NCBI RefSeq assembly: GCF_002967765.1
Contig: NZ_PUHY01000010.1
Span: 620,001 to 684,000 of the forward strand
Direction: 5' to 3'
DNA: 64,000 bases
From: Blastopirellula marina
GTDB taxonomy: Bacteria; Planctomycetota; Planctomycetia; Pirellulales; Pirellulaceae
The translations under genes and the position numbers were made by a program. Shown here one piece after another: positions 26,557 through 35,722 of the stretch (the first letter of the stretch is position 1; each line of letters starts with the position of its first letter). The notes under the pieces are model-generated. The model was not told where the DNA came from. It did no database searches and saw only the letters and a program-made list of their open reading frames with translations.

Positions 26557-27060
26557 ATGGCGGACAACAACCGAATCGCCGTATACGTTGGATCGTTCGA
26601 TCCAATCACCTTGGGACATCTCAATCTGATCGAGCGGAGCAGCAAGCTCGTCGATCGCTTGATTGTCGGTATCGGCGTGAACGCCGAGAAAACCGGTCTG
26701 TTCAGCCCGGAAGAGCGGATCGACCTGGTTCAAAAGGTGACAGCCGATATGCCGAACGTCGAGACGCAAACCTTCGACGGCCTGGCCGTCGAGTTCGTTC
26801 GAAACGTGGGTGCACGGGTAATGATCCGCGGTATTCGTCCGCTGACGGATATCGCCGGCGAATTCACGATGATGATGGCCAACCGCAAGCTCGATTCCGG
26901 GATCGAAACCATCTTTCTGATGGCCGACGAAGAGTATGGCCACGTTTCCAGTTCGCTGCTGAAACAGATCACGCCTCTTGCCAATGATGAACAACTGCAG
27001 AAGTTCATCCCGGCCTCGATTATCCCTGATTTGCGGGCCAAGTTCGCCACAAGCAAGTAA
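26557..27060 (+). CDS. coaD: Phosphopantetheine adenylyltransferase
   Basis: This 167-aa enzyme transfers AMP from ATP to 4'-phosphopantetheine, the penultimate step of coenzyme A synthesis. The nucleotidyltransferase motif is AVYVGSFDPITLGHLNLIER, with the (T/L)GH catalytic histidine. RGIRPLTDIAGEFTMMMANR is a CoaD signature, and HVSSSLLKQI replaces the more usual STxVRE-like motif. ATG 26557 (GGAAG upstream) is preferred over GTG 26551. The lipoprotein gene starts 5 bases after the stop, indicating an operon. Confidence 0.95.
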   Translation: MADNNRIAVYVGSFDPITLGHLNLIERSSKLVDRLIVGIGVNAEKTGLFSPEERIDLVQKVTADMPNVETQTFDGLAVEFVRNVGARVMIRGIRPLTDIAGEFTMMMANRKLDSGIETIFLMADEEYGHVSSSLLKQITPLANDEQLQKFIPASIIPDLRAKFATSK

Positions 27061-27065
27061 CTTCG

Positions 27066-27515
27066 ATGGACCTAGCCGTGCACTGGGTAACCCTGACATT
27101 GTTTTTTACAGCAACCCTCACGGCTGGCTGTCGCTTGGCTTCCTCCGCCCCAGATCCACAGTGGTTAGCCGATTTCCAGAACGCAAACCGCATCGCGATT
27201 ACATCCAATCAAGGACAGCAAATAATTGCCGATCCCAATCTCGTCGCTCGGCTGGAAGGCATCTATAGACAAGCCACGTGGAAACCGTACCGAGATACGT
27301 TACCAGGACATCTTGGCGAACGAACGATTGTTTTACTCGATGGTCATAACGAACTAAGACGCTTCAACTACACGGGAATGTTATGGGAAAGTAATTCCTA
27401 CACAGAACAGCGTACCGCGGTTTTGTCCGAGGGAGATCGCAAGTGGTTGGAATCGCTTTTTGCAGCAATTCCGCCAGAGGATAAAGCTGACTTAGCTGAA
27501 TCTTCGTTGGACTAA
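27066..27515 (+). CDS. Small lipoprotein (149 aa), unknown
   Basis: It begins 5 bases after coaD. The N-terminus is a lipoprotein signal ending in LTAGC (Cys22 likely lipidated). The mature region includes NRIAITSNQGQQIIADPNLV and ERTIVLLDGHNELRRFNY, suggesting a small beta-rich fold. No family was recognised. The tail (PPEDKADLAESSLD) is acidic. It probably shares the coaD transcript, but a functional link is not implied. Confidence 0.7.
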   Translation: MDLAVHWVTLTLFFTATLTAGCRLASSAPDPQWLADFQNANRIAITSNQGQQIIADPNLVARLEGIYRQATWKPYRDTLPGHLGERTIVLLDGHNELRRFNYTGMLWESNSYTEQRTAVLSEGDRKWLESLFAAIPPEDKADLAESSLD

Positions 27516-27532
27516 ATGGAAAGCGAGTCGCG

Positions 27533-29851
27533 TTAGTCCTTCCAATCTGCTTTTAGAACGAGTTCATCCTCTTCGGCGATTGGGTTTCCACGCAGGGCAT
27601 CACGTGCTTGTTTGTAGAGAACGGCCCGGCGACGACGCATGAGTTGTTTCAAATCGTACGGCGTAAACCCAATCCGATCGGCCATTTTGGAAAGCACTTT
27701 CTGTTCGGCTCGGCAGACGGTCCCATCGGCGAACGCCATATCGATCATCTTCACCAGCCACAACTGGCCAATATCTGGATCGCTTGGCATCTGCACGTCG
27801 AGCTGTTTATTCAGTGCGGCCTGACACATATCTTTCAGCTGCGGACGACTGATTCCGTAATGCTCGGCCATTTGCTTGAGGAGTTCAACTTCCTTGGGAT
27901 CGAACCGTCCATCAGCGGCCGCCATCACGACAACCCAGGTGAACATATCGACCGAGCGCATCCCTTCCGACCACTCTTCCAGTTCCAGCATTCGGGCACG
28001 AATTGCCGCGTCGACATCGTAACGGCTTAGCCCTAGTTCTTTGGCGGTCGCGAACACAATTACCTTTTGCCAGGCCTCGATCTGGGCATCGATCAGCGCG
28101 ACGTTCACCAATGTTTTCAACCAGAAATTCAAAACCTGCGAATTGAGCTTTCGCAGCGGGGCACGATTCAACGGCTTGCGATCTTTGGCCGCGGCTAGGA
28201 GCGCTGCGTTGGGCACCTTCAATGCCTTCGCAACCTGACGGATGAATTCGTTGGAGTTGGCCTTGGGAATTTGAATCTGGCGGGCGACTTCAATCAACAA
28301 GCGGCACAAAGTCACGTCGTCTTCACGAATCATCACGTTCGGTGCGTGCCCATCGATTTGCACCCCCTCAATTTCGCTCTTGGTGAACTCGGGCATCGTC
28401 TGCTCCATCGCCACCACTCGCTTTAATGGGACATCTTCCGCGTCGTAAGTCTGTACGACGGCTACTTTTGTTTCGATGCCTTCGTACGCCTTCTTTCGCA
28501 GGGCCAATGCCTCGGTCGAAGTAAACGGCAGCATATCGGCCATTGTCCATTCGAGTGCCCCATCGTTGAGAACCGTCTGGCAGAACTCACACGCGTGCGA
28601 AGCGTTGTTCGACTCGGGGGCGCCACACTTCGGACAATGCGAACTCGTGATCGTTCGCTCAATGCGGGTCTTCGTACCGTGCTTACGAACCAAGACCATC
28701 ATGGTGCTCGTCTGTACCGGTTCCTTCTCCAACACGATCTGTCCACTGCGATCGATTCCTCGCCGAGCTGTCCAACGGATGTGCATCAACGCCTTATCGT
28801 ACGGTTCTTCGGAGATTACCCCGGAAACGTCCGCGGCGAGAATACGAGGCTCAAGATAGATTGTGCGATTTCCAAATCGATCAGGCTCAAGTTTCTTTTC
28901 GTACGCTTCGCAGAACCGGTCGGTCGCAACCTTACCGATTGCGTCGATCACTCCGAGTCGATCAGCCAGAAACTTGCGAAAGAAGATCACACTGGCTCGG
29001 TCTTCCAAATAGTGCGAGCTGAATCCCTGATCTTGCTTGATCCAGTAGCGTGTTGCGCTGCTCATCTTGAACGGCTTGGTCACCTTCCAAGACGACAGAT
29101 CGGAAATCTCGGAAAGCACCCAGCCATGCTCACCAGAGCGAACGGTACTATCACAAGCAGGGCACTTTTCCCATTGATTCACCGAAATATCGGTTCCGCA
29201 ATTCGGGCATTGTCCATTCACCGAACCAAAGTCCTTTGACTTCGTTTTGGCACCACGACGACGCAGGAAAGTCCAAACCTCACCAATTTCCTCTGGCTCT
29301 TCGACCGTAATCTGCGCCGTTCCTTCCGTCATGCGATACTCACGCATCGCGTGGCCGGTGATGCGTACCGAGATCACCTCGAACGCGTTGTGAGTGTTCT
29401 TTGCTGAGGTAATCTCGACAGGGGCGATCTTCGTAAGTGTGAGCTTCTCGGTCTTTCGTGAACGCCCCAAGCTGGCTTCTTCATCCAAGCGGAAGGCAAA
29501 TCGCTGATAGATTCCGTCGGAAACAAAGGCCCGGATTTGATCGAGTTCTCCCTCGTCGATCGCTTTCTCGACGGTGATAAACGCACTGGCCGCCGCCGCG
29601 CAGAAGTCTTCCAGATCGAAATCAGGATCCGCCTCTTCAATCGCTTCCAGCGCCTTTTCCATCTGGCTGATGCGAGACTTGATACTGCCGAGCTTGATGG
29701 TGGTCAGGCTGCGGAGACCGCCCTGAAGGTGCTCGGAGGCGAGACCGGCTAGAAAGATCCCGGTGAGGATCACGAAACCCAAACCCTCAAGTCCGCTCGC
29801 GGCGGTGAGAATCGTATTTTCCGCCACAAACCAAGGCATAACATCAATCAT
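27533..29851 (-). CDS. Large membrane-anchored Tim44-like / zinc-ribbon / TerB-like protein
   Basis: ATG 29851 gives 772 aa; TTG 29869 is an alternative six codons earlier. An N-terminal membrane helix (residues ~12-38, GLEGLGFVILTGIFLAGLAS) is followed by a Tim44-like domain (~70-190, DFDLEDFCAAAASAFITVEK). Then comes a C4 zinc ribbon (CPNCG...CPAC, ~215-240), a second Tim44-like unit (~285-410), and another zinc ribbon (CPKCG...CEFC). The C-terminal TerB-like helical domain (~635-750) contains WVVVMAAADGRFDPKEVELL and MAFADGTVCRAEQKVL. The domain set suggests membrane-linked protein handling or metal or stress response, but no partner is visible. No enzyme motif was seen. Confidence 0.85.
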   Translation of the reverse strand: MIDVMPWFVAENTILTAASGLEGLGFVILTGIFLAGLASEHLQGGLRSLTTIKLGSIKSRISQMEKALEAIEEADPDFDLEDFCAAAASAFITVEKAIDEGELDQIRAFVSDGIYQRFAFRLDEEASLGRSRKTEKLTLTKIAPVEITSAKNTHNAFEVISVRITGHAMREYRMTEGTAQITVEEPEEIGEVWTFLRRRGAKTKSKDFGSVNGQCPNCGTDISVNQWEKCPACDSTVRSGEHGWVLSEISDLSSWKVTKPFKMSSATRYWIKQDQGFSSHYLEDRASVIFFRKFLADRLGVIDAIGKVATDRFCEAYEKKLEPDRFGNRTIYLEPRILAADVSGVISEEPYDKALMHIRWTARRGIDRSGQIVLEKEPVQTSTMMVLVRKHGTKTRIERTITSSHCPKCGAPESNNASHACEFCQTVLNDGALEWTMADMLPFTSTEALALRKKAYEGIETKVAVVQTYDAEDVPLKRVVAMEQTMPEFTKSEIEGVQIDGHAPNVMIREDDVTLCRLLIEVARQIQIPKANSNEFIRQVAKALKVPNAALLAAAKDRKPLNRAPLRKLNSQVLNFWLKTLVNVALIDAQIEAWQKVIVFATAKELGLSRYDVDAAIRARMLELEEWSEGMRSVDMFTWVVVMAAADGRFDPKEVELLKQMAEHYGISRPQLKDMCQAALNKQLDVQMPSDPDIGQLWLVKMIDMAFADGTVCRAEQKVLSKMADRIGFTPYDLKQLMRRRRAVLYKQARDALRGNPIAEEDELVLKADWKD

Positions 29852-29978
29852 CCACGTGGACGACGGCAAAGAAAGGAACGAGCCGAAAAGTCGCCACGCG
29901 AGAGCGCAGCGAATGGTGTTTTCGAATACTTATTCGTTGAGTCTAAGAAAACCTTGCGGAAAAATCGACTGAGCGAGC

Positions 29979-31058
29979 TTAATTTCGCTCGTCGCGATGC
30001 TCTTTTCCGCGATCTTGCAGATAGCGACGCAAGTAGAGGGCCCGCTCGATGTTCCGTCCGGCGGTATCGAGTTCGTTGCCACGCAGCTTTTGTAAATGGG
30101 CCGGCTGGGTCTCAACGAACAGCTTGTTAATATCGGAAATCGCCAGATCGTCGATCAGCCCCAGATTCACGCCCATGCGAACACTTGAAAGCAGGTGCAT
30201 GGTCTCTTCGCTACTGATCGTCTGTGCTGTGCACAAAATACCGTAAGCCCGACTGATCTTGTCGTGCAGATCCTCACGGTTTTGCGTGATCAGGAAGTCG
30301 CGAGCTTTACGTTCGTACTCGATGATCATCGGCACCACGCCGCTGACCTGACCGATCAATTCTTCTTCCGATTTGCCCAGCGTAATTTGATTACTGATCT
30401 GGTAAAAGTCACCCATTGCCTGGGAACCTTCGCCATACAAACCGCGGACGGCCAGATTAATCTTCTGCAAGCTACGGAAGACCTTCTCGATCTGGTTGGT
30501 AATGACCAGAGCCGGCAAATGCAACATCACGCTGACACGCATTCCGGTACCGACATTGGTGGGACAAGCAGTCAGATAGCCAAGTCGTTCGTGAAACGCG
30601 TAGCTGAGCTTGCTTTCCAATTGGTCGTCAACTTCGTTGATCTGATTCCAAGCACTGGTCAAATCGAGACCACTTTTCATCACCTGGATGCGCAAGTGAT
30701 CTTCTTCGTTGATCATCACGCTCAGGCGTTCGTCGTTGTCGATGGCTACACTGCGGGCACCTTCGGCCTCGGCATGTTCGCGGCTGATCAGTTGACGCTC
30801 GGTGAGAAACTGGCGATCGACGTGGGCTAGTTCGTCCACACGCAGATAATAAAGCGTATTAAAGCCGGGAATCGCTTGCAGACGGTCATGTACCATCTTC
30901 TCGATCGATTTTCGATCTTGGGGCGAGCAGCGGCGAATAAACGGGAATTCGGCCAAGTTACGTGCCAGACGGATTCGGCTACTGATCACGATGTCAGACT
31001 CGGGTCCGCTGCCGCGCATCCATTCGCCCGATCGACATGCCAATTCGCGTAATTCCAC
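29979..31058 (-). CDS. mcsB: Protein-arginine kinase McsB
   Basis: This protein, about 359 aa, is an ATP:guanido phosphotransferase that phosphorylates arginines to mark proteins for ClpCP degradation in Firmicutes. GPESDIVISSRIRLARNLAE is the McsB hallmark, TACPTNVGTGMRVSVMLHLP holds the catalytic cysteine loop, and INEEDHLRIQ the active-site acids. GTG 31058 (AGGA upstream) puts the conserved tryptophan at residue 13, as in Bacillus McsB; GTG 31076 would add six residues. It follows mcsA by about 70 bases. Confidence 0.95.
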   Translation of the reverse strand: MELRELACRSGEWMRGSGPESDIVISSRIRLARNLAEFPFIRRCSPQDRKSIEKMVHDRLQAIPGFNTLYYLRVDELAHVDRQFLTERQLISREHAEAEGARSVAIDNDERLSVMINEEDHLRIQVMKSGLDLTSAWNQINEVDDQLESKLSYAFHERLGYLTACPTNVGTGMRVSVMLHLPALVITNQIEKVFRSLQKINLAVRGLYGEGSQAMGDFYQISNQITLGKSEEELIGQVSGVVPMIIEYERKARDFLITQNREDLHDKISRAYGILCTAQTISSEETMHLLSSVRMGVNLGLIDDLAISDINKLFVETQPAHLQKLRGNELDTAGRNIERALYLRRYLQDRGKEHRDERN

Positions 31059-31128
31059 GTATTTCCTAACCTTCACTCACCAAACTTGGCGATTTCCCGC
31101 ACAAGGCTCTTCCTTGTGCACTACCACG

Positions 31129-31638
31129 TTACTGTTGACCTTCTTCAATCTTACGAATTTCGTCCCGGATCTGGGAAGCACGCTCGTAATCTTCCTTCTC
31201 GATCGCCACCTTCATGTCGTTGTGAAGCTGGATGAGCTGCGTTTGCTGCTGGGACGACTGCTGATGATGCTTGGGATGCTTTCCAGCATGCTGGTTGTCG
31301 CCATGAATATTGACGATCAGCGGATCGAGCTCGCTGCCGAAGCAGGTGTAGTCGTGTGGACAGCCCAAGCGACCTTGATTCCGGAATTCGTAGAAAGTGA
31401 TCCCACAAATCGGACAGACCTGTTCGTCAAGCTTGGCCAATTCTTTCGCCGTGTCGGCGACTTTCAGTTGCTGATGCAACATGCCGGCCAACGACGGTTG
31501 GATCGGCATCCCCCCCGACGGATTCTGAGTCAGGTAGGTCTGCGCGCACTGCTCGCACAGGTGCAGCTCATGCGGCTTCTCCCCGGTCAGTTCCGTAATG
31601 TGAAAGGTTGCTGGCTTTTCGCACTGTTGACACTTCAT
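31129..31638 (-). CDS. mcsA: McsA-like zinc-finger/UVR protein
   Basis: This 169-aa protein has paired zinc-finger motifs: CQQC (residues 3-6), CEQC (~28-31), CPIC (~75-78) and CPHDYTC. A His/Gln-rich linker follows, then a C-terminal UVR motif (NDMKVAIEKEDYERASQIRD). This is the layout of McsA, the activator of McsB. ATG 31638 has a purine-rich AGGAGG about 8 bases upstream. The mcsA-mcsB order is as in Firmicutes, supporting a real protein-arginine phosphorylation module. No ctsR or clpC is adjacent. Confidence 0.93.
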   Translation of the reverse strand: MKCQQCEKPATFHITELTGEKPHELHLCEQCAQTYLTQNPSGGMPIQPSLAGMLHQQLKVADTAKELAKLDEQVCPICGITFYEFRNQGRLGCPHDYTCFGSELDPLIVNIHGDNQHAGKHPKHHQQSSQQQTQLIQLHNDMKVAIEKEDYERASQIRDEIRKIEEGQQ

Positions 31639-31929
31639 AACGAAAAATCGCCTCCTTCCATCAAACTGACAAATAGCACAAATTCACCACCCAGAACCAA
31701 GTCACGACCCAATAGGTGGGAACCGATCAACGTAAATCCAAATTGCAATTAGAGATACTGCGCGAGGATTATTCTGGATTCTATCGACGCTAAGGGGGGT
31801 GTCAAGATAAGACGTCATCCCGTTCAATGTTACCTGAGACTGAAATTTCGTGGTCGTGAACATTTACGAGTGCTCACGCGTCTCCTCCGACATGTTGGCT
31901 TCGTGGTTCCCCTGGCAGACACCTGATTT

Positions 31930-33444
31930 ATGCCGTACCTCCCTGAATTCACCGAGTTCGAGAAGCTCGCAGGCAAGTTTGAAATTATTCCCGTTTATCG
32001 ACGCTTGATCAGCGATTCGATGACTCCTGTTTCCGCCTTTCACAAACTGGACGACGGCCAGCCGGCTTGCCTGTTTGAAAGTGTCGTCGGGGGGGAAAAG
32101 GTCGGTCGATACTCCTTTATTGGTATCCATCCCGAATATCATCTCAGTGCGACCCGCGACCAGGTCACGGTTTCCCGTCCAGAGGGAAGTGAAACGTTCA
32201 CTTGTGCTAACCCGCTGGAAGAACTGCGAAAGCGGCTTGATACTGGCAAAGTGGCCCACATTGAGGGACTTCCTCCATTCAATGGTGGGGCGATCGGCTA
32301 TGCCGGCTACGATGTGGTTCGCTACGTTGAGAATCTGCCCAACGCCCCAGAGGACGATCGGGAACTCCCCGATCTTTCATTTGGTTTCTACAACAATCTG
32401 ATCGTCTTTGATAACGTCAGCAAGATTGCTTACGTCATCGTGATGGCCAAGTGTCCTGAAGGGCAAGACAACGATCACAAGGCGATTTACGAAGCCGCAT
32501 GTCGTCAGGCCGACGCGATCGTGGCTCAGCTAACCAAGCACGATCCAACCCTTACGCCTACCGATATCGACCTGGCTGGCGTGCCGACGATTGGGTATCG
32601 CTCGAACTTCACCCAAGAGGACTTCGAGGCGGCCGTCCGCAAGTGTGTTGAGTACATTGAAGCAGGCGACATCTTCCAAGTGGTGTTCAGCCAGCGTCTG
32701 GCGGTTGACATCGAAAGTGATCCATTCGAGATTTACCGAACGCTGCGAATCGTGAATCCAAGTCCGTTCATGTTCTTCCTGCGCACGCCTGAAACGACGC
32801 TGGTTGGCAGTTCGCCCGAGATCATGGTCCGCGTGATGGACGGCGTGGTGACGGTACGGCCACTCGCCGGAACGCGACCGCGAGGCTTGACCGAGGCCGA
32901 GGACCTGAAGCTGGCCGAAGAACTGCTGGCCGATCCCAAAGAACGGGCTGAACATGTGATGCTCGTTGATTTAGGCCGCAACGATGTGGGCCGCGTCGCG
33001 AAGTATCGCAGCGTGCAGCTTTCCGATGTGATGGCAATCGAACGCTACAGCCACGTGATGCATATCACCTCGAATGTCACCGGAGAACTTCCGGAGAACA
33101 AAGATGCGTTTGACGCCCTCGCCGCCTGCTTACCGGCAGGAACGGTTTCAGGGGCTCCCAAGGTTCGGGCGATGGAAATCATCGACGAGATCGAACCACA
33201 TCGCCGCGGTCCTTACGCAGGGGCGGTTGGCTACATCGATTACGGCGGCAACATGGATACCTGCATCGCGTTACGGACGATCGTCATTCAAGACGGAACG
33301 GCTTACGTGCAAGCGGGCGCCGGCATCGTGGCCGATAGCGATCCGCAGATGGAATACCAGGAAACGCTCAACAAGGCTCGAGGGATTCTCAAAGCGATCG
33401 AGATCACCGAGAAGCGTTCGGCTGCAGCTGCCAAGGGCAAGTAG
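31930..33444 (+). CDS. trpE: Anthranilate synthase component I
   Basis: This 504-aa protein has N-terminal anthranilate-synthase features (IPVYRRLISDSMTPVSAFHK; the usual LLES tryptophan motif appears as CLFESVVGGEKVGRYSF). The chorismate-binding domain is intact, including FFLRTPETTLVGSSPEIMVR, RPLAGTRPRGLTEAEDLKL and LPAGTVSGAPKVRAMEIIDE. With an amidotransferase partner it makes anthranilate from chorismate, the first tryptophan step. No trpG is adjacent. A short frame with two Trp codons begins 38 bases upstream (see findings). Confidence 0.96.
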   Translation: MPYLPEFTEFEKLAGKFEIIPVYRRLISDSMTPVSAFHKLDDGQPACLFESVVGGEKVGRYSFIGIHPEYHLSATRDQVTVSRPEGSETFTCANPLEELRKRLDTGKVAHIEGLPPFNGGAIGYAGYDVVRYVENLPNAPEDDRELPDLSFGFYNNLIVFDNVSKIAYVIVMAKCPEGQDNDHKAIYEAACRQADAIVAQLTKHDPTLTPTDIDLAGVPTIGYRSNFTQEDFEAAVRKCVEYIEAGDIFQVVFSQRLAVDIESDPFEIYRTLRIVNPSPFMFFLRTPETTLVGSSPEIMVRVMDGVVTVRPLAGTRPRGLTEAEDLKLAEELLADPKERAEHVMLVDLGRNDVGRVAKYRSVQLSDVMAIERYSHVMHITSNVTGELPENKDAFDALAACLPAGTVSGAPKVRAMEIIDEIEPHRRGPYAGAVGYIDYGGNMDTCIALRTIVIQDGTAYVQAGAGIVADSDPQMEYQETLNKARGILKAIEITEKRSAAAAKGK

Positions 33445-33555
33445 CAAGACGGGTGGCGGGTTTTCCACTTGGCGGCAACGTGCCAAAATGAATGGATACC
33501 GGAACACAGGTTCCACGATCCTTTACCATGAACGGGGCTTAGTCCATTGCGCACC

Positions 33556-33864
33556 ATGATTCACGTTATCGCCACTATTGAAGTCGCCGAAGGTACTCGC
33601 GACAAATTCCTGGAACACTTCCACAATCTGGTTCCCTTGGTTTTGGAAGAAGATGGCTGCATCAGTTACGGCCCAGCCATCGATGTCGACGCCAAACTCG
33701 ACGTCCAAATTGGTCCTCGTGATAACGTCGTGACAGTGGTCGAAGCTTGGGAATCGGTCGAAGCATTACACGCTCACTTGGCCGCACCGCACATGGACGA
33801 CTATCGCGAAAAGGTGAAGGACATCGTCACGGATACCAAGATCCAAGTTCTCAGCCCAGCCTAA
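33556..33864 (+). CDS. ABM-fold putative quinol monooxygenase
   Basis: This 102-aa, single-domain ferredoxin-like protein of the antibiotic-biosynthesis monooxygenase (YgiN-like) family reads IHVIATIEVAEGTRDKFLEH at its N-terminus and VVEAWESVEALHAHLAAPHM near the middle. ATG 33556 is preferred to TTG 33547. Members act as small cofactorless monooxygenases or heme-degrading enzymes; the substrate here is unknown. It sits between trpE and xdhC, 6 bases before the latter. Confidence 0.85.
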   Translation: MIHVIATIEVAEGTRDKFLEHFHNLVPLVLEEDGCISYGPAIDVDAKLDVQIGPRDNVVTVVEAWESVEALHAHLAAPHMDDYREKVKDIVTDTKIQVLSPA

Positions 33865-33870
33865 CGCGAC

Positions 33871-34923
33871 ATGCGCGACGTCCTAACAGCTCTGGTTGCG
33901 GACGTACCGACCGGGAAATCGGTCGCCTATTGTCAATTGATCGACACCCGCGGTTCCACGCCCCAAAAGGCGGGCGCCGCGATGTTGGTTTACGCTGGCG
34001 GTCAGCAAGTGGGGACGCTGGGTGGCGGCTGCGTGGAAGCAGAAGTCAAACGCCTGGCGATTGCCCACCTGGAAACAGGGCAGGGGACCGTCAGCAGTTT
34101 TGTCCTTGACCACGATTACGGCTGGGACGACGGTCTAATCTGTGGTGGCCGAATGGAGGTATTAATCCAACCTCTGGCGGCTGGTGGTGATGTGAGATTC
34201 TTCCAGGCGATTCTTGATGCCATCACTAACAATGTGGGTGGCACCTTCGTGATTGCCACTCTGCCGAGAGAGTCTGAGTCGGGGCCAAGCTTCGGCATGC
34301 ATTGGATCTCATCAGCCGGAAAGTCTTTAGCCCAGTGCGGCGAAGCGAGCCTTCGAGCGGCCGCCGCAGAAGTGGCTGCCGAGCATCTACGCTCTCTGGC
34401 GGAACGCCCACTTAGCTATCGAGTGAACAACGTCCTGTTCCTACCGATATTACCGCGCTGCGAGCTTCTCATCATTGGTGGCGGTCACGTCGGTAAAGCG
34501 GTCGCGCGGCTCGCCGCGAAGGTTGATTTCGACGTCACCGTGGTCGACGATCGAGAGGAAGCGGTCAGCCTTGAAAGGTTTCCTGACGCCGTCGGCCGCA
34601 TTGCCGGCCCAATGTTAAATGTGCTTCCGCAGATTGAACTCAGCGAGCAAGCATACGGATTGGTCGTCACACGCGGGCATCAACATGACGAAATGGCCCT
34701 TTATCATTTGGTTCAGCGAAAATTCGCCTACCTCGGCATGATCGGTAGCAAACGAAAAGTGCGGATGATTTATGACGACTTGCTGGAGAAAGGGATTCCG
34801 CAAGAGAAGCTCGATCAGGTGCACGCTCCGGTCGGCCTTGATATTGGTTCCCGTACGGTCGAAGAAATCGCAATCAGCATTGTCGCCCAATTGATTGCTC
34901 ATCGCAGCCGAGCGACGACATGA
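33871..34923 (+). CDS. xdhC: XdhC/CoxI-family molybdoenzyme maturation factor
   Basis: This 350-aa protein has an N-terminal XdhC/CoxI domain (DTRGSTPQKAGAAMLVYAGG, GTLGGGCVEAEVKR) and a C-terminal Rossmann domain (CELLIIGGGHVGKAVARLAA, FDVTVVDDREEA). Such factors bind molybdopterin cofactor and insert the sulfurated form into xanthine-dehydrogenase-type enzymes. It overlaps the next gene by 4 bases, so the two are translationally coupled. No molybdenum hydroxylase subunit gene is in the window. Confidence 0.92.
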   Translation: MRDVLTALVADVPTGKSVAYCQLIDTRGSTPQKAGAAMLVYAGGQQVGTLGGGCVEAEVKRLAIAHLETGQGTVSSFVLDHDYGWDDGLICGGRMEVLIQPLAAGGDVRFFQAILDAITNNVGGTFVIATLPRESESGPSFGMHWISSAGKSLAQCGEASLRAAAAEVAAEHLRSLAERPLSYRVNNVLFLPILPRCELLIIGGGHVGKAVARLAAKVDFDVTVVDDREEAVSLERFPDAVGRIAGPMLNVLPQIELSEQAYGLVVTRGHQHDEMALYHLVQRKFAYLGMIGSKRKVRMIYDDLLEKGIPQEKLDQVHAPVGLDIGSRTVEEIAISIVAQLIAHRSRATT

Positions 34924-35528
34924 ATGGGGCAGGCCGCAGCTTTGCGATCGTCCCAGCATGCGGCCAAAGCCGGCGAATGGGGACCGACAAGCTGACGCTC
35001 CCATGGCAGAACTCGACCATTCTCGAAACCGTGATCGAAGCTTGGCTGGCCTCCCAGGTCGATCACATCTTAGTAGTTATTCCGGCTCAGCGAGCCGACC
35101 TGCGACACCTTCTTGCTGAAAAGTCAATCGAGATCGTCCCGGCCGAAAGCGTTCCCCCCGACATGAAAGGCACTGTTCAGCTTGGCTTGGCCAAGATCGC
35201 TGAAACCTTTCAGCCCAATCAGGAAGACTTCTGGCTGGTTGCCCCCGCTGACATGCCGACGCTATCACCAACGACCATCGACGCAATCTTGGCCCAGCAG
35301 GCAAAGTTTCCCAAGAATATCTTGGTGCCGGTGTGTGGCGACCAGCGGGGGCACCCGGCTCTTTTTCCCTGGAAACTTTCTGAGGGGGTGTTTCGTCTCG
35401 CTTCCGACGAAGGAATTAAGTCCCTTTTTAGGCAAAATTTGCTTCAGGAAGTTCCGGTCAGTGAGCTCGGCAAAGATGCCAATACACCACAGGAACTTCA
35501 GGATTTACGTGAGCGTTACGAACGGTAA
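34920..35528 (+). CDS. MobA-like nucleotidyltransferase (MocA/MobA type)
   Basis: This 202-aa nucleotidyltransferase has the N-terminal nucleotide-binding motif FAIVPACGQSRRMGTDKLTL, related to the LAAGxSxRMGxxK pattern. The metal-binding PADMPTLSP is followed by GDQRGHPALF, typical of molybdenum-cofactor cytidylyl- or guanylyltransferases. Coupling to xdhC makes CTP:molybdopterin cytidylyltransferase (MocA) more likely than MobA. Confidence 0.87.
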   Translation: MNGAGRSFAIVPACGQSRRMGTDKLTLPWQNSTILETVIEAWLASQVDHILVVIPAQRADLRHLLAEKSIEIVPAESVPPDMKGTVQLGLAKIAETFQPNQEDFWLVAPADMPTLSPTTIDAILAQQAKFPKNILVPVCGDQRGHPALFPWKLSEGVFRLASDEGIKSLFRQNLLQEVPVSELGKDANTPQELQDLRERYER

Positions 35529-35722
35529 CGTAAAGGAACTTGGCGTTCTGCTTGCTTCGCACCCTTAACTTTCCTACGCTACGAGGATGAAATAACGCCT
35601 GACGCGAGCGGAATTTGGCTCGACGTAACAGACTCCTCATATCGGCGGCTGAAGACCTCTCAAGCATGGCACTGAAAACCGACTCGGCGCGAAACGAATT
35701 CACACCGTTGCTCGCTTCCCCT

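Noticed and set aside
30195-30830. 211-codon plus-strand frame over mcsB
   Set aside because: It is antisense to a clearly coding McsB; its hydrophobic-looking sequence has no family match that I recognise.
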